NCBI GenBank assembly: GCA_038373865.1
Contig: JAXGGA010000075.1
Span: 124,001 to 188,000 of the forward strand
From: Uloborus plumipes
Lineage: Eukaryota > Arthropoda > Arachnida > Araneae > Uloboridae
Length of the DNA: 64,000 nt
Reading direction: 5' to 3'
Shown: in pieces, positions 50,756 through 63,192 of the stretch
Numbering within the stretch: position 1 is the stretch's first letter
Layout: every line of letters starts with the position of its first letter
Position numbers and translations under genes: made by a program
Notes under the pieces: model-generated
The model's database searches: none
Told to the model about the DNA's origin: nothing
The model's input: the letters and a program-made list of their open reading frames with translations, nothing else

Positions 50756-51431
50756 GAGCAGGGGAGGGGGGGGGGTCAAATGCAAGAACTTAGGGGCTAT
50801 TTTTAATAAATAAATTATCCAAATAAAAATTTCAAAAAATCATCAAACATCACACTGCCGATAACATTCCTAACTATCTGTCAAATATACAAGGTAAATA
50901 TGTTTTTAACGATAAAATTGATTGCATTAGATAATTACTTACAAATTTACTACTCTTAATCACAATGAAACACGTTGAAAAGGAAAGCTTCAATGTGATC
51001 CACAACTTTAGGCGTCAACTTTGGCACCTAGAGCTGGAAATACAGGCGTGAAAGTTAAAAGTTTGCTCGCGACTACTGCCTGTTTATTTCTAACACTAAG
51101 TCGTACCATTAAATTACGCCAATGACTATACATATACCAATATGACTGAAAAATACTAATCGCAAATTGTATGAACACTGATTTTCAGCAAAGCGAATAG
51201 CAATAATAAACATTTCATCAAGCAGCTCTTGGAACACCGGCGATGAGTCGTACGAAGCCTGTAAAACTGGCATAACAGTCATGCAGCATGTATCGAGTGG
51301 GGAAGAAAACTTGTAGGTAAAAAAGGATGATCTCAAGTGCTGTGTAAAAATTCGACGCAACGTTAAAAATTGGTGCATTATGAATGTATTAACAGCAGCA
51401 ACTCATGATTGGAGACTCACTTTACCAAATA
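47598..51431. other. AT-rich non-coding intronic stretch
   Basis: A moderately GC-richer patch lies at about 47640-47880 with no frame or motif that can be assigned. A long poly(T) run followed by a G-rich run lies near 50730-50775. No gene was seen. Confidence 0.35.
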
Positions 51432-51739
51432 CAGTAAACTACCGATTATCCGCAGTTCGGATTATCAGCTGGTTTTTCTCACTTCTTTTTAACGGAGACG
51501 ATTTACTGAATGCAGAAAAATGCGAATGCGTTAGTGGTCGTTTTTAGCTTTTAAAGATCTTTTTTGCATTCACTGTTATCAATTTTAGCTGTAATTAATA
51601 TATATGTCTGAGTGTTAATGATTTTTTAACTATTGCTTGCACTAATATCGTTTTATACATATTTTTCCGATTATTCCCCGTATTCGCTTATACGCGGTGA
51701 TGGTGCCTCCCTATTCCGCGGATAATCGAAAGTTTACTG
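51432..51739. mobile_element. pogo/Tigger-type MITE
   Basis: The left terminus CAGTAAACTACCGATTATCC and the inverted right terminus CAGTAAACTTTCGATTATCC match the typical pogo/Tigger end (CAGT..A.CTCCGATTATCCG). TA flanks both ends (51430-51431 and 51740-51741), the expected target duplication. At 308 bp it has no transposase, so it is non-autonomous. Confidence 0.85.
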
Positions 51740-51741
51740 TA

Positions 51742-54700
51742 GTATGTAATTTACTTAAAAGAAAAGCTTTTGATTCCACATTAAAAGTAAGAAGTAAACT
51801 CTAAAGCCCTGCATAATATCCATCTAATTAACAATTTATTGAAAAATATGTGAGATTTCATATATTACTGACATTGATGCATTTGAAAATCGCGTTGTAA
51901 TTTACGTAGTTTTTTTTATGAAGAGTTTTTTTTTATTATGTTATTTATTTATTATTATTATTATTATGGATATTTTTGATGATTGTCGGTGTGATGTGGT
52001 TCAACTTTAAAATTAAAATTTTCCATTTCAAGGAAGTTTTCATGAAATATATCATAGCTTACCGAGTTTTCAAGTGTTTAGCACAGCTATTATTCTTTAT
52101 GACTTTTGTTTCAAAGATTTAAAATCATGGAAATCACTTAAAACTTGCCAGGATTTTAGTTGAAATGTTTAAAATAATTAAAATATGTATTTTTTCATTA
52201 CGACAAAACATTTCTTTATCTTTTAATTTATTTTAAAACGATCAAAAGTCAAATTATTCATCGACTTATAGAAAAAATTAATGCAATAGAGAAATTTGAA
52301 GCTTATGTTACGATTCATTTATACTAATTAAACAAATTTTAAGAAAGCATTTGTCTCTACATACCATTTATCTGCAAATTACAAAAATATTATTTTATGC
52401 TATTTGCTTAAAAAATAAATAAATTACAGGACAAGTAATTCAGCCGTTGTGTTATATAAGTTAACCTGCGCTGTTCAATAATTGGCTCCATAATAGAAAT
52501 AAATGTAAAAAATAATAAATTTCACAAATTCAATTCCATTAAAAAGCTCGACCCTTTGGTCTAATTACTGATTAGTCATCGAAATATCAAAGATTTCACA
52601 AAAGAAAGAAAAGACCCACAAACTGTATGCGGTTTGATCTAGAACTACACAAGTACTTTACTCAAATACAAAGCCTCAAACTTCTTTTATATTTTCTGTC
52701 GTCGTATACAATTATTAGGAAAAGATAGGTTTGAGATTTTCAAATAAGAAAAAAAATCTAGGATATATTTAGATAGATAACTTTATAATCGGACGTACGC
52801 ATGAAAGCTTCAAAAGTAAGAAGATTAAGATGGTTTCTATTTAGGTCTTTTCCATATGCGCAATCAATTTGTACGGTAGCTGTAGAAACGTGACTTTTGG
52901 TTTATCATTGTAAGATTTAGAGAAGTGATGCTACGATGTTGGACGTAAGTCAACTTAAAAAGAAAAAAAAAAGAAAAACATTCAAAATTCAGTGAACTCA
53001 TTGTGATATTTTGAGTCTTATTTCGATTACTCTCGCTTTAAGTATCGCACTTCAAAGAAATGACGAACTTGCAACTGAACAAAGAATCAATGTGGTAGCT
53101 TTTGAGATCATTTTGATTGTAATAGCTATATTAAGGCGGACATCAGACCAAAGCCCTAAAAAGTGCTATGAAATTTTACAGCTCAAAGACAATTATGAGT
53201 TTTTAATCTTTTATCTTTTTTCTTCTTCTTTTTTTTGACAAAACGTATCTCAATAAATTATGTTTTAAAAATTTAAAACTCATTTTTTGTTCATTACTTA
53301 TTACTAATTGTAGAGGACAAAAACATGTCTAGAAGTTCTTTTATTTTCAAGAAAGAAAAATATACATGCAGTAACAATGGAAACCGAAAACTATTCGTAA
53401 TTGAAATTTAATTATGTAATTCAAGTTAATAAATTTATAATCATACATTTAATTCAAAGTGTTCGAATGATCTAAATATATATTAAAATAAATGCAGAAC
53501 TTTGTACAGAATTTGAAAGAAAAATTCTCTGCATGTTTGTATTTATTCATTACTATGCAAAAAATAAAAAAAAAAAGATGAATGCGAGAAATAGCTTAAC
53601 TACAGTAAACTTCGTTCACTGTAGTAAGCTTCAAATAAGAAATTTTAAAAAAACTTAAAGAAAGGACGTAAACAAATTAATAACTTTCAATTATTTCTCT
53701 CTCTTTCCCCTTATCTTCTAAATGAACAAATAAATAATAAAATGATAAAATTGTCGCAATTGCTTAATTTTATTTGTAATTAACTATACAATGCACAAAA
53801 TAATACAAATTGGATGCGCCTTACTAAGATATACTAAATTCTTTTTACCGTTAAAAAAAAAAAAAAAAAAAATAATAGGCTTAAAATTAGAGCTAAAGAA
53901 AAGCGGGAAGTATATGGAAAATACGAAATAGTTACTATACGAAAATGCGCAATACAAGCGATTAATTCATCAATAATATAAAATATCAAATCAAACAACG
54001 TCCAATTGAGCTTGATGCGTTACAGTAGCTCACAAATGAAACACTAATTCAAACACTGAATTCCTAATCAAAATCAAACATTGAAACATTCGAAATGAAA
54101 TTAATACACACATCTGAAACCAACTTTAAGTTAGTCGTTTTAATTAATCTGCCTTCAAATTGTTCAAAAGCATCCGCAGAATAATTAAAATTTTATTTAA
54201 ACACCTATGTTCATTTTACCTTATATGTATTTTAAGCGAAGCTCTTTATTTCCCAATGGAATTTCTAATGACTAAAATTAAATACAAAAGTTATTTAATG
54301 AGAGCGATCGAAGAGCCTCGAAAAGTTGCTGAAATTATTCTTGATTAAGCACCTCAACCTGTATATTTATATATTTATATATGTATGCCCAATATAAAAT
54401 AAGATTAATGGCTATTTAAATACTAAATTCCTCTAAGATGATGCCAACAACCATAATTAAATCAAGGGAACACAGCTCTTCGAAACTAGGAGAAAACAAT
54501 TATAAAACTTTTTAAATATTGTTAGCAACTTTCAATTTTTGGAATTCTACTTGTTTGAGTCACACAGCATCGTTTTTATCTTGAACGTTCCTCGTAAATA
54601 ATTTAATGCTTAAACTTCGTGTTATTTAACAAACGAAAGAAGATTCCATTGATGTAATACATGCCTTGCGTCCCTTTATGCTAGATAAAGGTAAATGAAG

Positions 54701-56299
54701 GCATTCTGGAGTACTCTTGCTTTTACACAAGTCTATGTGACAATCAAATTTCTAAGTAAGGTTTTGTGTCATTTTAATCTTAGATCACACTTTAAAATTT
54801 TTATTGACTCTTAACAGGTAAAGGTTTCCCATTTTTAAACAATGGCTCATTTTCTATTCCTTTTATTAAAAAGTCTTTTTAATCAGGAGTAAAAGACCGT
54901 TAATGAAACATTTTCTGGAGAACACCGAATCAATTTATTATGCACAGATTTAGGGCTCACCACTGACTCGTGAAACTAGTAATTTATGAAATCAATTTTG
55001 AAGCAGGATTTCCTCAAAAAGAGATTCACGTTTTCTCTTATTTTTGAATTAGCAATATCATATCTTTATTTTTTCCAAAGTAAATTCATTTTTAAATTGG
55101 GATTCGACAAAATTGTACAATTATAGGTATGATTATACTATGTGCTGAAAATGGATAACACGGGAGCGAAAAAATGATAAAAACTTACTTTAATAAAATA
55201 TTTTCATTATAGAGTTTGTTTGGGATTTGCAATGTGTTGAAAGTGTTTCATCAAAGTTTTTTCTTTGTATCTTAGTGGAAAAAAAAATAGCGCATAAATA
55301 TTTCCAAAATAAATAAAGATTTTGCTTAATTTTTCTTACTGCTTTTGTTTATTTGTTTTGAACTTTTTAGCGAATATTAATGCACTTTGGTGTGCACTTG
55401 ATTCTCGGAATATATAATTACATTTTGGATTAAAACATTTGATAATGGGGCGGAGGGATGCAAAAATTAATTAAGTTGTTAACTATTCGAAATCTTTTGA
55501 GGATGAACTTTTAGTCCCTTTATACTTATAGTGACCTCTCAGTAGAAGCTTAGAGCGAAATTTAGGACAGTTGCAAAACAAGAAACACGGCTGACAGACG
55601 TGTAACCATTTATAGACAGATGAAATTCTTCTACTTTATTATTTTCTTTAATATTATATAGGAATTTAAAAAAAAACTATTTCACACACACAAATGTACA
55701 CAAATATATGCGATTTAGGTACGATTAGTTTTTGCTGCAATTCTTTTTATAGTTCAGTAGTTGAATGTGTCTCTAGCATATGTTTGTAAATAAAAATAGT
55801 GATAAGATTTTATAGATTGATTGTAAACTTACATAATTGTTTTCAGTTCATTCATGTTTACTATGAATGTATGACCTGGGCAATGAAATTCGACCATTCT
55901 CCGACCCTCTCCCCCCCCCCTCTAACAAAAAATAAATAAGCACCACACTTATTCGTCTCCCTTTAAAAAAAGTTCCGACATTTCGGTTCTGAAGGAATAC
56001 CTCATTTACAAATTACTGAGTCTGAATTTGGCTTTAAATATTTTTAGTTACAAATTCATAAATTAAAATCACGTTTCTCGTACAAATTAATACGTACCAA
56101 TAGATTAATAGGTAAATTAATAATTCATAGTACACGTAGATAATAGAGCTTCCAAACATAACAAGAGAGGTGAACGTATCCTAGAAGCTCATGTGCGTCT
56201 TTGAAAACATATATTGAAAAAATATTCTCCCCGATTACATTCTTTCCTCACACGATATTAATAACTTCCTCCCTCAACAATTTTTCATTGATTACGTGT

Positions 56300-56371
<72 letters not shown>

Positions 56372-57879
56372 AATTCCAGAGTGAGACACATATTTGAAGC
56401 GTTTTGAAGGTTCATCAATCTGTAAATAAATTTAATGAATAATTGACAATGAATAAAGTCAATAAAAATGAGAGATACGTGTTATGACCAATGACAAAAA
56501 GGTAATTCTTATCCAGTTCAGAAAAAGGAACATGTTAAACACTGCATATTTTCGATGAATAGGACACTAGCTTCAATCCTTCCCTTACTTTTAAAAACAA
56601 GAAGTCCTAAGTTTACTATGATAATTTTTATAATTTTACTTAGAGAAAGTATTGTTAAACAAATTTAGAAGTAAACTACGTAGATATAATAATTTTTATA
56701 CATGTACTCTTAACAGGGATTTAAGTAAAAAAAAATAAAATAAACAGAATTTCATCTTCATTACTATTTTAATTCGTATAATATCTAGTTCAATATTTTT
56801 TTGTTAACAGTTTTAGATCTTGTTTAAATAATAATAATAAGAACTAAACATAGTAAAAAAAAACGATATTGCCAAAGAATATTTTACGATATAAAGATAA
56901 GAAGTTTTTCTATGATAAAGTAAAAGAGGTTTTACTTAGAGAAAGTAATGTAAACAGTTTTAGAATAAAGTAAGTTGATTTAATTAGTTTTATAAATGTA
57001 CTGAACAATGATTAAATAGAAAGTAATAAATAAAATCTGAAAACTTAATTTAATAAAATTATTTCATCTTCATTAATATTTTAATTCTTATAATTTCTAC
57101 AAAATTAAATAGCATTAAAAAAATAATATGAGAGGTTGTTTTAAAAAAATGTAGAAAGATAACTAAACGTAGAAAAAAAAGTAATTTGGAATATAAAGTA
57201 AAGATGAGAAGAATAAAATATGTGAACAGGAAATTAAAGCTCTCCCATTGTTGGATGTAATGTATTTAGAAAGGACTAAATGTGCAATGCATGTCATGGA
57301 AAATATGTCTTTCTTTCATCTTTATGAAAAATACATAAATAAACGAAAGAAAAAAAAATATTTCAACTGGTAATTTTATAGAACACTTTACTAACATCTA
57401 TGCAAAATTTAATTTTTTTTTCAATTTGTAACTTTAAACCAGGCATTGAAGTTCTTAGTTAATATAGCATGAAAAAAAATATGCTCAAAAGCTTCAGCTA
57501 GATTTCTACTGAATAGTAAAATCAATTATCAAATAATTAAAAATATTTTCTGGAAAAAAAAATACTTACTGGATGCTAAATCCACATCATGGAATGCAAT
57601 TCAGGCAGGCACGAAATGTGATCACATTTTTCGAAAAGTAAAACTAAATTTAATTACTCTAACAAATTGAAATCTCGATGCATTTTATAAAATAAATACT
57701 TTTAACAATTAACAACAAAAAGAAAAAAATTACCCGCATTTTTCGAAAAAGAGTAAAAATACCCCAGCGATCAGTGTATTGCTGATCGATAACATTGGAA
57801 AGGAAATCGCCAGGCTAGCATTTAAAAACATAGCTCTCTTCTATCTTTTTCTCTCTACCTTTAAAAGTATGTTTTCCTT
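51742..57879. other. AT-rich non-coding stretch
   Basis: The stretch holds one long TA microsatellite, listed separately. Around 56630-57070 the phrase TTACTTAGAGAAAGTA...TAAACA..TTTAGAA recurs (56637, 56933), suggesting an old local duplication. No gene or RNA was recognised. Confidence 0.35.
56306..56366. repeat. (TA)n microsatellite
   Basis: An uninterrupted alternating TA run of about 60 bases. Confidence 0.95.
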
Positions 57880-58420
57880 GCGATTTCTCCTAACAACTTG
57901 GGCGGGCGATGTGAATTACCGATTCGTGGAGACAGTCTGGCGCGCCGCCAATCAACGCTTTAAAATTTCACCACGCAATTTTTGAAAATTTTGCCACGAG
58001 CCGCTATTCGATGGAAGTTGATTCAGAGCCATAGCACAGGGATAAACGACAACCCGCCCGCACAGCGTTCGGCTACAACGCATCAATACAAACGCGAGCC
58101 AGTTTTCTTCTCTCTCTCCCTCCGCTACTCCATCGCCCAGCGTCTCTCCGCCGGGAGAGATGCTGCTTCCTTTAAAATCGTGACGTAAACAGTAAACAAA
58201 CGCCCACAAACCGGCCTTCTTTCGCGACGGCGTGATCTCGCGCGGCTTGTTGTCGAATTGAACTGCATGAAATAAAATTTAAATCTTTTAAAAAGTAAGA
58301 TCAATCGGGAGCAACTTACGCGACACCCTCACAGCAGGAACCTTCCAGCAGCCATTTTGGATTGCAAGCCGCTGCGACCACAATCCCTTGCGTGTAAATT
58401 AAAAAAGATGGCGGGTTGTA
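57880..58420. promoter_or_regulatory. CpG-rich promoter region, possibly bidirectional
   Basis: The stretch is far richer in G, C and CpG than its AT-rich surroundings. It has a CCAAT box (GCCGCCAATCA near 57944-57954), a TGACGTAAACA element near 58181 and two YY1/Pho-like motifs facing opposite ways: CCAAAATGGCTG on the minus strand (58360-58349) and AAGATGGCGG on the plus strand (58405-58414). YY1-type motifs near the start site mark many TATA-less metazoan promoters. Splice donors lie on both sides, at 58319 on minus and 58578 on plus, so divergent transcription is plausible. Which genes it serves is inference; the minus-strand partner could be the zinc-finger gene. Confidence 0.5.
58320..58400 (-). 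other. Candidate first (5'UTR) exon, minus strand
   Basis: The minus strand reads from the YY1-like CAAAATGGCTG motif into GAGGGTGTCGC followed by GTAAGTTGC, a good donor at 58319-58318. The ATG inside the motif gives only eight codons before TGA, so the exon looks untranslated with a short upstream ORF. The next clear acceptor on the same strand that leads into a long coding frame is at 24722. Linking the two would create an intron of about 33.6 kb. The 5' boundary is approximate. Confidence 0.35.
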
Positions 58421-58577
58421 GTGATGCACGTAGAGCATGTGTACTATGCTCATAAGTGTTATTCAGTATAATTTAAGCCATTATTCTTATAGTTTGTAGT
58501 CGAATATTGGATGGGAATTGTTTACGCTTCACGAATATAAATTATTTCTTGAATTGTCGCTAAGTTGATAGTTGTAG
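58400..58577 (+). other. Candidate first exon of a divergent plus-strand transcript
   Basis: Starting at the plus-strand AAGATGGCGG motif (58405), the sequence runs to GTTGTAG followed by GTGAGTA at 58578, a consensus donor. The ATG in the motif opens a 15-codon frame ending in TAA, so this would be a non-coding or uORF-bearing leader. No recognisable downstream coding exon was found before the window ends, so the host gene is unknown. Confidence 0.3.
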
Positions 58578-59418
58578 GTGAGTACAAATCTTATTGTTTA
58601 TATCTAACAGCGTTACGTCAAAGATTTTTTTATCTGTCAACTGTCATATCATGTTATTTGCATTATTTATAATACTGAGGGAAGTTGTAGACAGTTTTAC
58701 ATGATCAGGAATATCATTGAGATTATTGTGTTTGAAACTAGAAGTCTTAATACAAATAAAGCTTAATATAAATTTTGTTTTCGAGCCGGCACTAAGTTTA
58801 AAGTATATAAATTTTCTGAATTCAGTTTCATGATTAATTGGCTAATGTTTATTTTTTACCTGGTTTTTGCTTCAGTAGCAGTTTTAGTATCTTTATTTTG
58901 ACCAATGCGTATTATTTGACAGTTGAATTGTCCAAATTTATGTGATTTTCGTTGTTATGGTTAACATTGTTTATAAAATTGGGCTTATATCGAGTTTAAA
59001 ATAGGACATAAGAGTCTAGAATAAAAACTTAGCCAAGTGCAACTCGTCCTTCTGTCATATTAAACTAGTAAGCTTTTTAAATCGATGATCTGACTGCATG
59101 TAAACAATGAAAATTTTGTAATGTATTGTAAGTATTACAATGTAAACAATCCAATAGAAAGGCTGTCCATGTCAAAAAAAGATAGTTACTGATAATATAA
59201 GTCAGTAATGCTGTGAAATATTGACGTAAGGCATCACATGTGTAATAATATGAATGAGTGAGCAGCTGAATACTGTCAAATGTGAATATGGGATTAACAT
59301 TATTAATCAACCATCCATACTATCACTTCAACTCATATTATTAATTCTTAAACAATAAATAGCAACAAACTCAGGGTCTTTGTTTTTCTATATATATTCC
59401 TAACATATGTATCATAAA
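58578..59418. other. Region right of the promoter
   Basis: AT-rich sequence that would be the first intron of a plus-strand transcript if the donor at 58578 is used. No exon was recognised. Confidence 0.3.
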
Positions 59419-59552
59419 TAGCGGCGTACCGAGTAGCACTTTGGCCGAGTACTCGGTATGACACTTGCTGCGATGACTTTGATTACACCGAGTATACCTG
59501 CTCAAAGTTTGGCCGAGTACCGAGTATTTACCAAGTACTCAGTGCACCACTA
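59419..59552. mobile_element. hAT-type MITE with 8-bp target-site duplication
   Basis: The ends TAGCGGCGTACCGAGTA and, inverted, TAGTGGTGCACTGAGTA form terminal inverted repeats. The flanks ATCATAAA (59411-59418) and ATCATAAG (59553-59560) are an 8-bp duplication with one change, the hallmark of hAT insertion. The interior repeats GCCGAGTACTCGGTA-like words in both orientations. A fragment with the same words lies at 62583-62625. Confidence 0.85.
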
Positions 59553-59638
59553 ATCATAAGTACAAATAATTACATCAGCATTTCGAGAATAATATACACA
59601 AGTTATAAAATAGTTTTTGTCTAGCAATCACGTACAGT

Positions 59639-59787
59639 CTAAAATTTTTTCGTGCGACCTCCGCAGCATCTGCGCACGCCGCATCACGTCTCTTCTGACT
59701 TTCTCGAAATAGGGGTGAAATGCAACGAGGAAGTAGCAAGCGAAGAAAAGCTGAAGGCATCGGGAAGTGCACATCCTAAACCTATCT
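59639..59787. repeat. 150-bp dispersed repeat, copy 1
   Basis: It shares AAATTTTTTCGTG, CCTCCG..ATCTGCGCAC, GAAATGCAACGAGGAAGTAG and GTGCACATCCTAAA with copy 2 at 60911-61057. The copies differ by substitutions and small indels. One frame in each reads similarly (KCNEEVASE-x-KLKA then GSAHPK). No family was recognised. Confidence 0.7.
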
Positions 59788-60910
59788 ATACAACAAAGTG
59801 TTGGACTAGTTGTTTACATCCAGACAATGCTTGAGCTAAAGGGAAGCAGGCGAGACTTGCTTCAGGCAGGAAGTTCACTCTATTTCTCATTTTACCGTTG
59901 AAACACAGTATAAAACTTCAGTCAAGCTCAGCATAATACATTAACCCTGTTTATGGCAAAAATGTTTTATACAATATTCTGTTCATATTCCATTTTTGGT
60001 CAGTGACAAATATTTATCGACACGTTTAAGAAGTTCTCAATAATACTGAAAAAAGAGTAAATATAACTGAACAAACATGCTAGTTGCATAGTCGTACTGT
60101 ACTAGTATATGATTCTGTCTCTCTGAATCTTTTCTTCCAGAGCATGAAATTGACTTCAATTTATGAAACATTATTGTTTGAGATTCCAAGGAGCATTACT
60201 AACATAACCTTAAGTAAAGCTTTAGAATCGAATCATTTCAGGAGATTCTCGTCAAATCTTTCCTCTTCGTTGAGCATTTCTACTATTTTCATAATGTTTT
60301 AATATTGGATGTATTTATATGACTGATTAAAAGGTGCACCTGGGTTGTTCAATTTTCACCTTTAAAGTTATGCAAGGTTCCAACATGATGTCTATATCTA
60401 AATTTTTATTTCTTGCACTGAAATGAGTATGTCCTGACATCTAATTCTGCTTTTTGTCCCTGTTAACTGTTTGTGAAGCAAGTAGTTTAATATTATTTAC
60501 AAATGTGTGTATCTGCTTACATTCAGATGCTGTCGGCCCGCTTAAAGGAATACTGTCGGTTCCCAAAAATATTATTTAATTCTTGACATCGCGTTTATAT
60601 CTGGGGTAATATTTCGTTCTGGGATGTTTTATTAATATTAGCGTGGTATTTGTTTCTGTTACTCATTTAAGTAGGAATGACAGTATACACTTGTAGTAAA
60701 TGTTTAACAGTTGAAAGCAGACAGGAATGCTGGATGCTCTCTTTCAACGTTTTTATTAATCGCCGCTCCTTATACTGGCTATACTATTGTCTCCCTCAAG
60801 AAGTTCTTTTGCAGGAAAAATGATATTTTGTGACATGTTTGAAGGAAAAACCTAACAAATTGGTATGCACATGAGCCACTTTCACAACAAAGAATGACCT
60901 AACAGTACTG
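59788..60910. other. Non-coding stretch between the two repeat copies
   Basis: No supported gene or RNA was found; moderately AT-rich unique sequence. Confidence 0.35.
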
Positions 60911-61057
60911 TCTGAAATTTTTTCGTGAAACCTCCGTCGTATCTGCGCACACGCCAAGTCTCTTCGGATTTCTTCGAAATGGAGGGGAAATGCAACGAGG
61001 AAGTAGCAAGCGAACAAAAACTGAAGGCATTGGGCAGTGCACATCCTAAATCTGTCT
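60911..61057. repeat. 150-bp dispersed repeat, copy 2
   Basis: This is a direct repeat of 59639-59787, about 1.27 kb away and in the same orientation. It keeps the same reading frame across most of its length despite divergence. This could reflect low indel tolerance in a coding remnant, or chance. Confidence 0.7.
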
Positions 61058-61329
61058 TCCCTTTTTCAAATCGGAGCAGTCGTGGCTGCCAGGCGCACAA
61101 TACGCAAACAGACAGTATTATATAATATTCACATGTAAACACAAAATTTAGTCAACAAAAGTGAATTCAATGAAAAGCTATAGTAGAAGTAAACAACAAG
61201 GGTTGTTGTTTGTCGCCAACATTTGCCACTTACATGAGATTTCATTGGATTGGTAATTCTGTTCATGAACATTTCGCTTATTTGATTGGCTGTGTGTTAA
61301 ACATCCCAATGCCAAGCTGTTAACTTATG

Positions 61330-62125
61330 CTAACTTAAATACGAGGCCGAGGTAGTGTGGTTGGCAGAGGTGAAAGAAACAGATAGACATTTTTAACAAA
61401 CAGTATAAATTTATTTTAACCATAAAACATTGAAAACATTGAAAAACGTGATATGCCCCAAAAATTTTAAAGTTTCAAAAAAAAAACCCCAATTATAGTT
61501 AGCAAAATCCGAAAAGTCTCTTAGAACATAATTTGAAGTCCACACATTAAACTCTTCTCAAAAATACCATCTTAGGAATGGAAGTCCACCGGTTACAAGT
61601 AGTCCACGGGATATCCACCTCTCAGGATATGGCATCGCAGTCCACAGCTCAACTTCAATTCCAGTTTAGTTCATCTGGTACACGGGCACGAAGAAGATTT
61701 TCTATTCATCCAAAGGATAGGCACCGCCAGAACCAGGAAATTACCACAATGAAGGAGCCAGTAGGTTTGGTCGCTGCATGACCAAAAAGAAAAACACTTT
61801 ACAGCCGTGGGTATTCCATCTCAGGAACAGGAAAACATTTGCAACGGTGGGAGGATAAAACTGTGTGTAGAGTCTAGTAGGTGGGACTCGCAAATTCCCC
61901 GAACATAAACGCGTTCGGCCAAATTCTTAAAAACGTTTAAAGTAAATTACCAAGAATGCCTGCATAGTATAACATAAGTGGTTAAGGCTCCAGTTTTTTC
62001 AAAATTACAGCACCACTAAAAAGGAGCACGCCCCCAACGTGCACACCGCAACAACACAGCGCAAAGACAACAACAACGTTCAGAACATGACAAGACAGAT
62101 TTGAACACACAATTGGAAAGTCTCA
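61330..62125 (-). other. GC-richer block, possible retroelement leader or exon, unassigned
   Basis: Composition rises and short frames appear, for example the frame at 61578-61781 on plus, but no domain is recognisable on either strand. It lies directly downstream, on the minus strand, of the TATA-containing segment at 62126-62312. It could therefore be the transcribed part of a solo LTR or the leader of a retroelement. Confidence 0.25.
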
Positions 62126-62312
62126 TATTTATAGTTGCAGGCGATGGAACGTAGTGGTGTGACGTCAAAACAGAATTAGAATAGAACTTAAGTTAAAAAT
62201 ACAACTCAACTTAAAAAAAACACAGCTTAGGGAAATTTCTTAAATTGTTTACCCGCTTCGAGGAAACCAACCGTTCCTCAACACTAAAACTCTGACGTCA
62301 CACCATTACGGA
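62126..62312 (-). promoter_or_regulatory. TATA box and paired CRE sites, possible LTR promoter
   Basis: The minus strand carries CTATAAATA (62134-62126). GTGGTGTGACGTCA near 62155-62168 and its inverted counterpart TGACGTCACACCATTACGG near 62292-62310 lie upstream. The inverted CRE pair may also be the ends of a small MITE. No polymerase or gag frame was seen, so the LTR reading is speculative. Confidence 0.3.
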
Positions 62313-62582
62313 AACGTCCAAGTTCTGCACTAGTGATAGGATTGTTTGCCGGCATGCTAGGATGGAAATTTAAAATGGGTTTTTTTTCCCCGGGACGTGC
62401 AGGCAAGGAAAGTAGGTGCAGTTTACATTTATTTATTATAATTTTTTTTTAAAGATTTGTTTAGGGACTTTCTCCAAGAAAAAATAAAGGGCCATGCTAA
62501 CACGAGCAACAGTGGTATCCCTAAGCTTCACACTGCTTTGTTTACTTCTACTATCAGTTCTCACTGAATTCACTATATAGAG

Positions 62583-62630
62583 ACATACCGAGTAGCACTT
62601 CAGCCGAGTACCAAGTAACTCAGTTTTTCA
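62583..62630. repeat. Fragment of the 59.4 kb hAT MITE family
   Basis: ACCGAGTAGCACTTCAGCCG and GAGTACCAAGTAACTCAG match the left half of the hAT MITE at 59419-59552, but no second terminus is present. Confidence 0.5.
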
Positions 62631-62929
62631 CTACTCACTCTGAGAACACTACTCACGCTGGACAATCACCACTGCTTTTATCCCATGGCTTTTGAATAAA
62701 TGAAACAGCCTGTATAAGACACTATCTAGTGAAGCCTTTCTTTAACATTTCAAAAAACAATAACAATTTAACGTTGCCAAATACCATAAAATTTAAACTC
62801 GCGCTGATTAACTATGAAATCCATTGTTAAATTAAAACGTGGTTGCTATGAAACAGCAACAATTGATAATAATCATAAAGAAAATGGCGATAAAGAAAGC
62901 GTCTCAAACTTACTTAATGAAGGCACAAA

Positions 62930-63055
62930 AAAGGGGGTTTTTTGTGAAAACTGGCGTTTTTACAGAAAAAACGCCGACGTGGATGAACTCAGAAACCAAA
63001 ACTCCATCTAAATACCAAGTTTTATCGAAATCGTTAGAGCCGTTTTCGAGATCCG

Positions 63056-63112
<57 letters not shown>

Positions 63113-63192
63113 AGAATTGCTCGTTTAAAGATATTAGATATATATATATATATATATATATACAAGAATTGCTTGTTTAAAGATATTAGATT
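62930..63192 (+). repeat. Retroelement-like 3' tail with (TA)n and duplicated suffix
   Basis: TACCAAGTTTTATCGAAATC then GTTAGAGCCGTTTTCGAGATC leads straight into (TA)n at 63057-63110, followed by CAAGAATTGC..GTTTAAAGATATTAGA. A second TA run (63137-63162) and a second copy of that suffix follow. The 'AAATCGTTAGAGCCGTTTTCGAG' type of ending is common at the 3' ends of arthropod non-LTR retroelements; the exact family is not identified. Confidence 0.45.

Noticed and set aside
56201..56407. Frame with a long YIYIYI run
   Set aside because: It is a translation of the (TA)n microsatellite; the same applies to the frames near 62839-63180.
61578..61781. 67-residue plus-strand frame with mixed composition
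   Set aside because: No recognisable family and no splice or promoter support; it may be part of a retroelement remnant.
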